In this document: positions 10,029-19,068 of the stretch, piece after piece
Numbering within the stretch: position 1 is the stretch's first letter
Layout: each line of letters begins with the position of its first letter
Assembly: GCA_004151065.3 (NCBI GenBank)
Contig: NWUY0300001806.1
Coordinates: 1-20,032 of the forward strand
DNA length: 20,032 nucleotides
Direction: 5' to 3'
From: Larix sibirica
Taxonomy: Eukaryota > Streptophyta > Pinopsida > Pinales > Pinaceae
Made by a program: the position numbers and the translations under genes
Notes under the pieces: generated by a model
Database searches by the model: none
What the model was told of the DNA's origin: nothing
The model's input: the letters and a program-made list of their open reading frames with translations, nothing else

Positions 10029-10268
10029 TGTTGGGTTTCGCACATATATAAGAGAGCTATAATGCATGATAATCCCTTGACTTCAGAACCTTGAAAAAAT
10101 TGAAAATCCTTCTCTTTGCAACCTGTTTGTGAGATTTCTTCGTTCAGTCTAAGAAACAAGCAAATCTCATAGGGGAGGTCATGTGAAATTCCTACATCTT
10201 TGAATCTACGTTTGAATCTAATAGGAACTTGGTAATTCTGTAAGTGTAGTAACATTCAAACCCCAACA
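10029..10268. other. TGTTGGG-bounded segment in the leader, possible small insertion
   Basis: The segment begins TGTTGGGTTT and ends with the inverse, AAACCCCAACA, giving imperfect terminal inverted repeats of about 11 bp around 240 bp. A TATATAA lies near 10045. TG/CA ends could fit a small solo LTR and inverted repeats could fit a miniature transposon. No clean target duplication is seen, so chance is a real alternative. Confidence 0.2.
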
Positions 10269-10290
10269 TAATTTAATTTGGAGGGCCAAT

Positions 10291-10472
10291 AAAACCCTTA
10301 TTTATGACATACCTCATTGGAATTCTGGCATCGTGTTGATCATTTTAATATATAACTCTCATAACCTTTTTTATGAGTCCCAAAACCCTTATTTGTGACC
10401 TACCTCCATAAACGCCTTATCTCCTACTACTTGTTTTGACATATATCTCCCATAACCCTGTTCTAGTAGACC
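10291..10472 (+). repeat. 91 bp tandem duplication upstream of gag
   Basis: Two adjacent 91 bp units (10291-10381 and 10382-10472) both start AAAACCCTTATTT, share the next 12 bases with one change, and share a second block, TATA(A/T)CTC(T/C)CATAACC, at 10351 and 10442, exactly 91 apart. The centre of the units has diverged. The array ends about 45 bp before the gag start. Confidence 0.65.
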
Positions 10473-10516
10473 CAACCCCTCTCCTCTCCTTTTATAGTCC
10501 CTACTTTTCTAGTCCC

Positions 10517-11520
10517 ATGGCAGACACCCACCACTAGGGAAACATGGAGAATACCAACCAAAATCCACCCCAACCCAATCCAAACCCCCCCACTCACCCT
10601 CTTTACCTTCAAACCCTCACCTCTAATGTGGGCCAACTCACCTAGCGGTTGACCGAACAAAAACATAAGAACTGCAACATCTAATTCATGCTAATTGCTA
10701 TTGCCCAACATTGCATATATGTTCCACCCTTTGACACCCCCACTCATGAAGTTGTGTCCATGGAAGACCAAGGTTCTCACTTTCTATTCCTGGAACACTA
10801 GTATCCCTCTTTGAAGACAAAAATGTGTAGCACTGTTTTCCGAAGATTGAGATGTGAAAATTTGATGGTTCTGATCCCTTAAGTTGGGTGACTCAAATGG
10901 AACATTATTTTTCACTCCATGGCATTAAAGATGATCTCTAAAAGTTGAAAATTGGGTGTTATACTTAGATTCTAAACGATGGTAGTGGTGGAAATGGTAC
11001 CATAAATCTTATCGTCATTATGTCCCTTGGAGCCAATTCTGTGAAGATCCTTCATGAGCATTTTGATTGTGACATTCATTATTTAGGTCGATTGACTAAA
11101 CCACGTCAAACAAGCATTGTTATGGACTAAATGACAACATTTGAGCCATTGGCCATCCACACCGAAGGCCTCTCTAATTAGTTTTTTCAAGAATGTTTCA
11201 TTAGTGGCCTCAAAGAGGCAATTCGTGCACATGTATTCATGCAATGTTCCTTCACTAGGTTGGAAGCTTGTGATAGAGATTTTGAAGTTGAATTGGTCAC
11301 CATTTCCCAAACCAAGCACCCTTCATTTTCCCCTCGCACCATATTTCCCATGGCTTATCCTCCCAACAACTCCCCCACCTCACCTTTCCCCATCCATAAC
11401 ATCACTCTGGAGGCCATGGTTGAACGACAATGCCTCGACCTTTTCTATAATTGTGACAAAAAATAGGTTAGAGGACATTAATTTACATAACATAAAATCT
11501 TCTTGATAATTGAAGCCACC
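10517..11520 (+). pseudogene. gag: Chromovirus gag remnant
   Basis: Gag forms the virus-like particle and binds element RNA. The chosen ATG at 10517 begins MADTHH, then NMENTNQNPPQPNPNPPTHP, a Pro/Asn-rich N-terminus. After a frameshift near 10840 comes the Retrotrans_gag core: KFDGSDPLSWVTQMEHYFSL (about 10857-10920), HFDCDIHYLGRLTK (about 11058-11100) and FFQECFISGLKEAIRAHVF (about 11180-11240). LEACDRDFEVE and a Pro-rich linker follow, and then a degraded zinc knuckle (LFYNCDKK, then GH, about 11438-11478) that has lost Cys residues. At least eight stops are present. The domain order is clear; the product cannot be made. Confidence 0.85.
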
Positions 11521-12010
11521 CCCTGAGGTACTAGAAGCCAACATAGTGGAAGCTCTACCCAAACCAGAAGGTGATGACCAACTGCCACCTTTTGAAGATG
11601 TTCCATTTATGCCAGTTCCATAGGAGCAAGGACACATTTCCCTTCATGCTTTATATGGGTTTTCTAGTCCTCGGACGATGAAATTGGTTGGCTACATAAA
11701 TCACAAGAAATTCATCGTGCTAATTGATAGTGGAAACACGCATAATTTCATCCATATGCATGTGGTGGAAGACACCCATTGCTATATTTTCCCCATCTCC
11801 ATTTTCCAAATCGTGATAGCCAATGGGGATACAATGAAATGTGGCAGTTAATGTGAGAATGTCAAAGCTATTGACATGGGTGTCTGTGATATTGTTTTGG
11901 GGATTGAATGGCTCAGGACCTTAGGTCCTCCCACAATGGATTTCCATGAACTCTTTATCCACTTTACTCGATCTGGGCACACATATCACCTTCGGGGAAT
12001 TACCCTGGTT
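11521..12010 (+). pseudogene. pol: Chromovirus aspartic protease remnant
   Basis: The retropepsin cuts the gag-pol polyprotein. After an acidic Pro-rich linker, the frame reads LVGYINHKKFIVLIDSGNTHNFIH with the active-site Asp at 11726-11728 and DSG intact; the fourth residue is Asn where the family usually has Ser. About 55 residues further on, DIVLGIEWLRTLGP (about 11887-11928) is the C-terminal hydrophobic-Gly motif. A stop at 11621-11623 and another near 11850 interrupt it. This is the least damaged enzyme of the element, but it sits in a broken reading frame. Confidence 0.82.
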
Positions 12011-12990
12011 TCTCATGAAATTATCTCTTCCCACTGCATGGCGAAATTGTTAAAGAAGGTCCACTCAGGTGTTATTGCACAGTTCCATGTCATGCAAGTT
12101 TTGGACACACCACCCTCAAATATTCACCCCAACTTACAATGGGTTCTCTCCTAGTACCAACGAGATTTTGACGCACCCAAGGGTTTACCTCCATCCCTTG
12201 GGGAACATGGCCATTCCATTCATTTAATTCCAGGTATTCAAGCCCCCAATGTCCATCCTTACAACCAACCTTTTCCCCAAAATAATGAAATTGAATATCA
12301 TTTAGTAATTGTTGTGCGCTAGTGTTTTTCATCCTAGCACAAGCCCATATTCTTCGCGTGTGGTTATGGTCCTAAAAAAGGAAGGTGAATGGTGCATGCG
12401 TCTTCTGATCTCTCAACAAAATCACCATCAAAGACAAATTTCCTATTTTGGTCATTAATGATCTCTTAGACAAGTTGCATGGTGCCAAATTCTTGACCAA
12501 ACTCGGCCTTCATTTGGTCTACCATGAAATTTGGATGAAAGAGGTGAATATACCCAAAACAACTTTCCGTACTCACGAAGGTCATTATGAGTTCTTGTTC
12601 ATGCCCTTTGGCCTCTACAGTGTCCCATCCATTGTTCAGAGTCTCGAGAATAAGTTTTTTCGCCCCTTCCTCCGCCATTTTGTCATGTTTTTCTTCAATG
12701 ATATGTTGTTCTATAGTCCCACTTGGGAAATCCATCTATAGCATGTTTCTCATACTTTTGCACTTACTATAGGAACAACTATTATTTGTGAAACACTCCA
12801 AGTGTGCTTTTGGGGTGACTGGGGTTGAACACTTGGGCCATATTGTGAGTCAGGATGAGGTTTGGGTGGATGACAAGAAAGTGGAAGCTTGGAGAACTAG
12901 CCATGCACCAACACTCTCAATAGCTTGAGAGGATTCCTTGGCCTTACAGGTTATTACCATAAGTTTGTGGAGAACTATGGGAAGATTGCA
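12011..12990 (+). pseudogene. pol: Chromovirus reverse transcriptase remnant
   Basis: The polymerase that copies element RNA. GLPPSLGEHGHSIHLIPG (about 12183-12235) leads in, and VVMVLKKEGEW (about 12361-12393) marks the fingers. KLHGAKFLTKLGLHLVYHEI has Gly at 12505-12507 where the first catalytic Asp is expected. FRTHEGHYEFLFMPFGL follows (about 12568-12615), then FFFNDML, where the catalytic pair D-D is now N-D (Asn codon 12697-12699). The thumb/connection reads HSKCAFG, VEHLGHIVS and [20 protein letters not shown] (about 12795-12990). Two catalytic residues are lost and several stops and frameshifts are present, with a small deletion near 12410. Confidence 0.88.
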
Positions 12991-13510
12991 ACTCCTCTAA
13001 CAACATTACTAAAAAATAATGTATGTTCCTGACATGAAACAACATAGCAAGATTTATGCCCCCTCAAGGAGGCCATGTGTACTACACCTGTGTTATCCAT
13101 GTCAGATTTCACTAAGACATTCATCTTAGAATGCGATGCCTCTAACCGTGGAATGGGAGCCATATTATTACAAGAAGAACGTCCCTTGGCCTTCACTAGT
13201 AAGCAAGTAAGTGACAAAAACTTGGGGAAATCCACCTATGAACAAAATGATGGCTATCCTTCTTGTAGTTGAGACATGATGCCCCTATCTAATCGATGGA
13301 CACTTCTAGATCAAGGTAGACCATCATAGTATCAAGTATTTCCTCAAACAACACCTTTCTTCACGTGAGCAACATAAATGGATCACTAAGATGTTGGGTT
13401 ATGATTATGAAATCATATATAAGAAGGGTTGTGATAATGTGGTGCCTAATGCCCTATCAATGGAGCTTGACAAGGAGGGTTCACTCTTCAGCTTATCCCT
13501 ACCAGTACTA
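12991..13510 (+). pseudogene. pol: Chromovirus RNase H remnant
   Basis: RNase H removes the RNA strand from RNA/DNA hybrids. The core begins FTKTFILECDASNRGMGAIL (first catalytic Asp, about 13129) and RPLAFTSKQ, then breaks by frameshift near 13240. It goes on with DHHSIKYFLKQ-like sequence (about 13320-13352), then QHKWITKMLGYDYEIIYKKG with NVVPNALS (about 13372-13460). In the last motif the family's Asp before ALS is Asn, so a catalytic residue is probably lost. Confidence 0.83.
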
Positions 13511-13639
13511 GGATGTCTAAATGAAGCGTGACATGAATGGTTTCCCAAAACATAGTTGGCCACCTCATCAAACAAATTCAGGAAGACTTGAATACCCCAC
13601 CCGGGTATACATGGAACCAAAATATTTTGAGGTATAAGG

Positions 13640-14620
13640 AGCACATATTTCTCACATTATATTTAACATTGAAACCATGAAAGTCTACAACACTCTTTCT
13701 TTTGGGAAGGCATGAAAAAATATATTCATACTTCCTTGTTGTCTACAAGACTTGCCAACGACATAAGGGTGAAATAGTGAAGTCACCAAGGACTTTGCAG
13801 CCACTCCCTATTCCTAACCATATCTGGATGAACATCTCTATGGATTTCATTGTGTGGATTCCTAAGGTAGGCCATAAAATAGTCATTGTGGTGGGAGTAG
13901 ATTGTCTGACCAAATATGCCCATTTTTCTTCCTTACCATTCACTTTTACACCCTCTTTGGTGGCCCAAGTTTTCCTGGATCAATTTTTCAAACTCCATGG
14001 CATGCCCACTTCTATTGTGTCTAATCGTGACCCCACTTTTACGAGCAAGTTTTGGAAAGAGTCGATCAAACTTCAAGGCACTCAGTTGAATCTCAACATG
14101 GCATACCATCCCCAAACAGATGGTCAAACTAAAGCAATTAACAAGTGCCTAGAAAACTACTAACACTGATTTGCGTCGGATAAGCCACACCAATGGGCTC
14201 ACTGGCTCCCCATGGTTGAGTGGTGGTATGATGCCACTTATCATGGTTCCACAAAGATGGCACCATATGAAACAATGTATGACCAAAAACCCTTATTAAT
14301 GATTTCCTATATACCAAGTACCTCACGGGTTTAGGTAGTGGATGATGCACTCTGCACCAGAGTTAAAATTCTACACATCCTTAAAGATAATATGATTATT
14401 TCCCAAAATAGAATGAAGCAACATACCAATCAACATCGCTCTGAGCGCTCCTTTGAAGTCGGGGATCATGTGTTTCTTTGACTACAACCATATAAACAAA
14501 CATTTCTCAAGGCCCATCTACATCAGAAGCTCGCTTTGAAGTTCTATGGACCCCACACCATTCTATAGTGCATTGGATAGGTATCCTATAAGCTTGCTTT
14601 TCTAGACCACTCCAAGATTC
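13640..14620 (+). pseudogene. pol: Chromovirus integrase remnant, catalytic residues mutated
   Basis: Integrase inserts the DNA copy into the chromosome. The N-terminal zinc finger keeps TCQRHKGE but the first Cys of its C-x-x-C is Tyr (13744-13746). The catalytic core is unusually long and open (13702-14163): Asp in SMDFI (13843-13845) is kept, the second Asp is Asn in VSNRDPTF (14023-14025), and the Glu 36 residues later is Lys in DGQTKA (14131-14133). The exact D-x35-E spacing confirms the assignment. Further on come WYDATYHGSTKMAPYE, NRMKQHTNQHRSERSFEVGD and LKFYGP (about 14220-14560), with stops at 14332, 14479, 14566 and 14578. Confidence 0.9.
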
Positions 14621-14871
14621 ACCTTGTCTTCCATGACTCTTTCCTAAAAAGAGTGGTGGGATCAAATTGCAAAGTACAAACCAGTTTACCAGAATTTGAT
14701 GAGGAAGTCTCTGTTTGTCTTAAACCGACTGTAGTATTGGCTTCCAAGGAACGAAAATTACATGAGTGCACCATCAAGGAATATTTTGGTTGGTAACAAG
14801 ACATGCCGCCAGAAGATGCAACTTGGGAACCAACCAACATTTTACAACAATTTCTGCACATTAAATGTTGA
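14621..14871 (+). pseudogene. pol: Chromodomain at the C-terminus of pol
   Basis: After the integrase, KIHLVFHDSFLKRVVG and LPEFDEE lead to a chromodomain-like stretch: KERKLHECTIKEYFGW, a stop, then QDMPPEDATWEPTNILQQF (about 14749-14853). W-x-x-x(P)EDATWEP with the preceding aromatic cage positions is the hallmark of chromovirus integrases, where the domain is thought to guide insertion to modified chromatin. The frame ends at TGA 14869-14871, 16 bases before the polypurine tract. Confidence 0.83.
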
Positions 14872-14887
14872 TAACAACGTTGCTTTT

Positions 14888-14900
14888 GAAGGGGGGGGCA
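14888..14900 (+). other. Polypurine tract
   Basis: GAAGGGGGGGGCA lies directly before the 3' LTR. This purine run resists RNase H and primes plus-strand synthesis in LTR elements. Its position against TGTTAGGG fixes the 3' LTR start. Confidence 0.88.
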
Positions 14901-15345
14901 TGTTAGGGTCCTACACTAACTTGCCTTACTCTAAGAATTAATCATATATAGTACAAGGCCATATATTTGTAATAAAGATGAACAAGTAAGTGTTCAACAA
15001 TCAATGTAAAGATGGTCTCTTTATCAATTATTACCCATCAGGAAGTTGTATTTTTACCATGTCATGTAGTTATGGTTTTGGATATTTGAAACCTATTTAA
15101 ATAGCATCAAGGCTATGAATTATTTTGTGAAGAATATTGTAATGGAGCTTTGATCAAATAAATGGTCACCCTATTATAAGAGGCCCGTGAACATTGTTCC
15201 CATAATAACAAAGCTCTTTTTCGTGCCATATTATGTTATTATTGTCTCAAATTTATGGTTTTGTGTTGCTTATTTCATGTTTATTGCATGCTAATCTTGC
15301 TATATACTATGTGGTTCTCAAATTTTAGGGGCAAGGAACACCACA
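14901..15345 (+). repeat. 3' LTR of the chromovirus
   Basis: TGTTAGGGTCC to GGAACACCACA, 445 bp, aligned along its length with the 5' LTR. By hand count about 65 substitutions and small indels separate the pair. Identical at insertion, they have since diverged by roughly 15%. Followed directly by CCTTA, the right target copy. Confidence 0.93.
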
Positions 15346-15350
15346 CCTTA
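15346..15350. repeat. Target-site duplication, right copy
   Basis: CCTTA pairs with CCTTT at 9128-9132. It lies immediately outside the terminal CA of the 3' LTR. Confidence 0.75.
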
Positions 15351-16006
15351 TTGTCTTTGAGCTTATCTAAGAATGCGAGTTACTGGGTAGCATGACCTTG
15401 AAATTATGCAAATTATTGTATATCAGCCGTTGTATAATGTTCAATTCAAATTGTAATTTGTAAGCACAGGCCTTGAACTTAGCCATAATGGTCATATTTA
15501 GTTTGTGATGGGATGCCTCTTCCTCCAGGAATTTAAATTTCACTTGCAACTTTCTATTTCCTTGATCATGTTTCTAACATTGAATTTAGTTGCTCAGGAG
15601 AAAGCAACTTTTGCAGAAGTAGTGGCTATTGGGTTGGATTTTGTCTCTATTGTCACATGAGATTTGGTGGTGACTGTAAGCTCTGGAATCCCTGGCAATT
15701 CAAGATTTTTTTGTGATTGTTTTACCACTCATTTTTTCGATCATTCGAATACATATGTGTCTACGATTGTGATTGCATCGGACTTTGTGGGGGTGAATTT
15801 TCCTAAACCCAACTCCTAGAGGGGAAAATGGCTTGTTGTGATGGATGGCATTAGGTAGCTGAAATATGTTTTAAGGTTAGAGGCTCCTATATCTATATGC
15901 TCTATATTTTCAACCTCCTCATCCATTTTCTTCTTTCCTTATTCCCTTGCTTTTTCTTATGCTTCTTCCCATTCCATTTTCTTTCGAGCCTTCGCTTCTT
16001 GGGAAG
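15351..16006 (-). pseudogene. Unidentified coding remnant, upstream half
   Basis: Read from 16006 leftward: TPSQEAKARKKMEWEEA, GKKKMDEEVENIEHIDIGAS, LELPGIPELTVTTKSHVTIE. After a frameshift come FKFLEEEASHHKLNMTIMAK and FKACAYKLQFELNIIQ, then LAFLDKLKDN at the insertion point. The first part is strongly charged (Lys/Glu), as in a coiled coil. Stops are few relative to length, which favours real coding ancestry. I do not recognise the family. The other half is at 8441-9127 beyond the chromovirus. Confidence 0.45.
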
Positions 16007-16526
16007 GTGTCACGTCCCCTCCCGTCACTCCGATGCAAGGAAGGGAACATGACCAAACATACTGGGCTTATTGACAATCTNTAATCTTAATCTTTCTTGT
16101 GAGGTATACATCAACTCTTAGATCTGCTGTGAGGATTTTCACATATTGTAGTTATATTCTTATTTATATTTTTTTGGAAATGTTTATATAAATTTGTGAG
16201 CATATGACTCTAAGTAGTTCTTCTATTACTGGACTATTTTGGGTTTGTAGCTATTTACTCACATTCTTGTCATTATTTCCTCAGTGAACTAATTCATCAG
16301 ATTCTAGTAGGAACATATTTGGTTATGTGCTTATTGTACTATTTCAAATGGTTCTTCCAGACACTTGCATTTGCATTTGTATCTTAGATTAGTTGCATTT
16401 CATTAATTAATTTAGAAAATGAAGCATATGTGGTGAATTAGGCCATTATTGGGAAACCACAAATAAATAATGGTTGTTTAGTTAAAATCTGGATGGGTTT
16501 CCTATTGCAAACGGTGTGAGGTATAA
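16007..16526. other. Non-coding AT-rich stretch with LTR-like left end; one N
   Basis: GGGAAGG followed by TGTCACGTCCCCTCC at 16011 resembles a purine tract plus LTR start, and the unidentified minus-strand coding begins just left of it. No terminal CA with a matching target copy was found on the right, so the LTR reading is weak. An ambiguous base (N) stands at 16081. TGTGAGGTATA occurs at both 16098 and 16514. No gene seen. Confidence 0.3.
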
Positions 16527-17165
16527 TTATGAATTTTCACCAAGAGTAACCCTTGTTGTTGACGTGGGACATTTCGATTTATCAACACTACCTAGGATCA
16601 TAGGAATACTATGATCATGCTCTCCTAGTGAAGGGGGTAAACCAATTGGTGTCTCAAATACTTGATGATGTTTTTTCAAAACCTTATACAAATCATGGTG
16701 TATATATTGTGTGAGACTATCCATAACTTGTATGGAATTTGATTGGACAATAATGCTAGAGTGACCTTTCTTTAATAACTTCTCCATAATTGAGAGCTTA
16801 TGATTACAGAGGATCTTGACTGAATCCCTTTGAGGGTGTGTATATGAGTCGCTTTAATAAATATCATGCACAATTCCTTGAAATCCGTGGTGATTGGCCC
16901 GAAGGTGCGTAGTCATTTTTTCCCCAAAACTATATCACATCTACTCATATCTATCACGAACATAAGATTTTTGAGCTGATAGTCCCCTAGCTAGAGTCTC
17001 ACATTTTCACATCTACCTCCAAATTTCATTATATTTCCACTATCTATTATAGTTTGAAGGTTTTGCACTAGGTGAACGTAGCATTGAGATTCTTTATCCA
17101 AATATCTATGAATAAAATTGTAGGTGTTTCCATTGTCAACCAAAACAATCACTTTTTCTCAGCTT
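16527..17165 (-). pseudogene. pol: Protease and start of pol, minus-strand element
   Basis: VIVLVDNGNTYNFIHRYLD holds the retropepsin active site, with Asp at 17136-17138 kept and the family Ser changed to Asn (17133-17135). SRCDIVLGKK and LRTFGPITTDFKEL follow near 16890-16965. The 86-codon open frame 16787-16527 (MEKLLKKGHSSIIVQ, then GLPPSLGEHDHSIPM) corresponds to the segment just ahead of reverse transcriptase in the other element. Polymerase motifs never appear, so the element is cut here. Confidence 0.78.
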
Positions 17166-17479
17166 GATCTAGAATATAAATTTTAGGATTTTAGGAGATG
17201 AATCTCTAGATAAATCATGAAGGGAGATAAGGGGTTATTCCTAATGAACTTTGGGATCTGCATATGCTTGCATGCTAGGGTATTTATGGAGTACCTTTAA
17301 CTTATGGGTATGATTGGGTGGGACAAGTGACATCAATTTGCAATAATTTATGTTCTTTACATTTATGAGATGGGACACACTTCTCATTAGAATTATAGTA
17401 GGGTTTGAGCCTTTGAATCTTTGTCATTTCTATTGGAGACAGCTGCTAGACTTTCATGGGATGAGCATGCAAGGTGTTT

Positions 17480-18403
17480 GGTGGAGTGACCTATGAAGCG
17501 CTAGTACAGGGCATGAAAGAGGGTCTTTTAGCTTCTGCATTGATTACTATCTCCGCTTCTTGAACTCGCTGAGTGGAATACAAGTAGGTTTAGGGTTTAT
17601 GCATCTTAACTTGTGCTCAAATATCCTCCCCGAGGCCACTAATGAAGCATTTTTTATATAAATAATAAATTAATCCATTTGTATGAATTTCTAATTGCTC
17701 AAAAGATGTGATAATTATACTATTGATCCTATTTGGTGTAGTTTGGTCAACATCCCCAAATAATGAGTATCTCACTCGAAATGAACATAGATGGATTCAA
17801 CAAATTGACTCCATACTATGTAGACCCCACACTATTTTTTATTTCATTCCCACTATTGACATCGTTCCAAGTGCAAGTACAACACCCCCACTCTAGCTTT
17901 CATCATGTCATTAATAATGCCATGGAGGGAAAAATAGTGTTCCATTCGGGTGACCCAACCATAGGAGTTAGAACTATCAAACTTGTCCATATCCACCTTA
18001 GAAAATTGGTTTTGGTGATTATCAATGAAGGATGGTTTATGGATTTTAGGATCCAAAAAGGATTGTTTATGGTGCAAATCACCCGTCTTTGAAGATTCCT
18101 CACTAGGAATCTCTATGTAAGGTTCATTCCATGGGTTATCAGCTAGGAGGAGGTGAGGTGCTAGACAATTAAGTTGTTCTTGCATACTCCCCAAAGGAGC
18201 CATTATATTTTGTAGGTTTTGGACTACTTCTTGGAGTGTGACAATCTCTTGAATCTATTAGGCAATAGTGGCATTGAGTTTTTATGTAAGTGTTGAGTAC
18301 TAATCATCTAGGTTCTCAATTCTCTTATCAAACATGTTATTATAGCGAGTCATCATGGTGTCCATGAGTCTCCCCCAAATATTACCACTGAGTGAAGCCA
18401 TGA
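17480..18403 (-). pseudogene. gag: Gag remnant, minus-strand element
   Basis: Chosen start MASLSG at 18403-18401. The N-terminal part is Leu-rich with heptad-like spacing (RYNNMFDKRIENLDD, then IQEIVTLQEVVQNLQNIM), a probable coiled coil not seen in the + strand element's Pro/Asn-rich N-terminus. The Retrotrans_gag core follows: VDMDKFDSSNSYGWVTRMEHYFSL (about 17985-17915), HYLGMLTKL (about 17755) and KKCFISGLGEDI (about 17640). KRPSFMPC lies near 17520. The zinc knuckle is not clear. Several stops are present. Confidence 0.8.
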
Positions 18404-19056
18404 TGATCAACATTTCACAAGGAGTTTGATAAGGTATGCCATCCACAATGATGTGGTTAGGTCCATAGAAATATGTTATCAGAAAGTTACCACTACAATC
18501 AACATGAAACAACGTGTCCTTTGAGATAGGTCTCATGTAAGGTGTATCTAGGATCCATATATTTTTTGTTTGTTTGTTCTAAGTAATACTCCTATGGGAG
18601 TATTATTCTTGATTGATTAATACTACAATTATGAAATTCCCAGATTCTTGATATTCCAAATTGTGTAGGAATTTTGGGCCTATGTAATAGAGGTGAGGGT
18701 TTACAAGGTCCTCGGGACAAGCAAGTGTCATGTGTTATAATTATCTGATATATTGGTGGGGTCCAATAGGAGTACTTATCCCAATATTTTAGGGCACTAA
18801 CTAAAGAGGATTGACCGTGCCCTTAGTTGTAGTACTCGACTACCCAAAAACTAGATACTATTATTCTTGAGTGATGTGCTCGATGCCTATATAGAAGCCA
18901 GATGGTTTGTCATATTATCTAAAGTTGGTTTTTAGGTATCTTAGGGGACTTCTTATATACTTGAGGGTACGTGTAAGTGACATCTCGTATACATGTGTTG
19001 TTTGATGTAATACTACTAGAAGGGGTACCACTAGGGGTTACAAGGGTTTCCAACAA
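18404..19056 (-). other. Leader of the minus-strand element
   Basis: This stretch lies between the decayed primer site and gag. The part at about 19045-18830 aligns with 9785-9960 of the + strand element, including TGTAAC, GGTACC, AAGTCCC and GGCATCGAG blocks in the same order. No complete open frame remains. The rest shows no recognised feature. Confidence 0.45.
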
Positions 19057-19066
19057 GGTGATTCCA
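19057..19066 (-). other. Decayed primer-binding site
   Basis: TGGAATCACC follows the LTR end CA and the same two spacer bases AG as in the + strand element. TGG-x-ATCA matches the initiator-Met site, then the match fails. The position is right but the sequence is damaged. Confidence 0.5.
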
Positions 19067-19068
19067 CT

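Larger units (their letters stand above)
9133..15345 (+). mobile_element. Structurally complete Ty3/gypsy chromovirus, coding regions dead
   Basis: The 6213 bp element has, in order: 5' LTR (9133-9575), primer-binding site (9578-9590), leader with a tandem repeat, gag, protease, reverse transcriptase, RNase H, integrase, chromodomain, polypurine tract (14888-14900) and 3' LTR (14901-15345). The pol order with RNase H before integrase defines Ty3/gypsy; the C-terminal chromodomain defines a chromovirus. Gag and pol probably formed one fused frame, since gag runs into protease across only a one-base shift in a C run near 11521. The two LTRs differ at roughly 65 of 440 positions by hand count (about 15%), indicating an old insertion. 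Stops and frameshifts are found in every domain. A 4/5 matching 5 bp target duplication flanks it. Confidence 0.93.

Noticed and set aside
11083-11637. Open frames on the minus strand and in a second + frame over gag
   Set aside because: Shadows of the gag coding sequence, whose motifs are in the frame containing ISGLKEAIRAHVF.
12466-12735. 89-codon minus-strand frame over reverse transcriptase
   Set aside because: Antisense shadow of the RT core; the + strand carries the family motifs.
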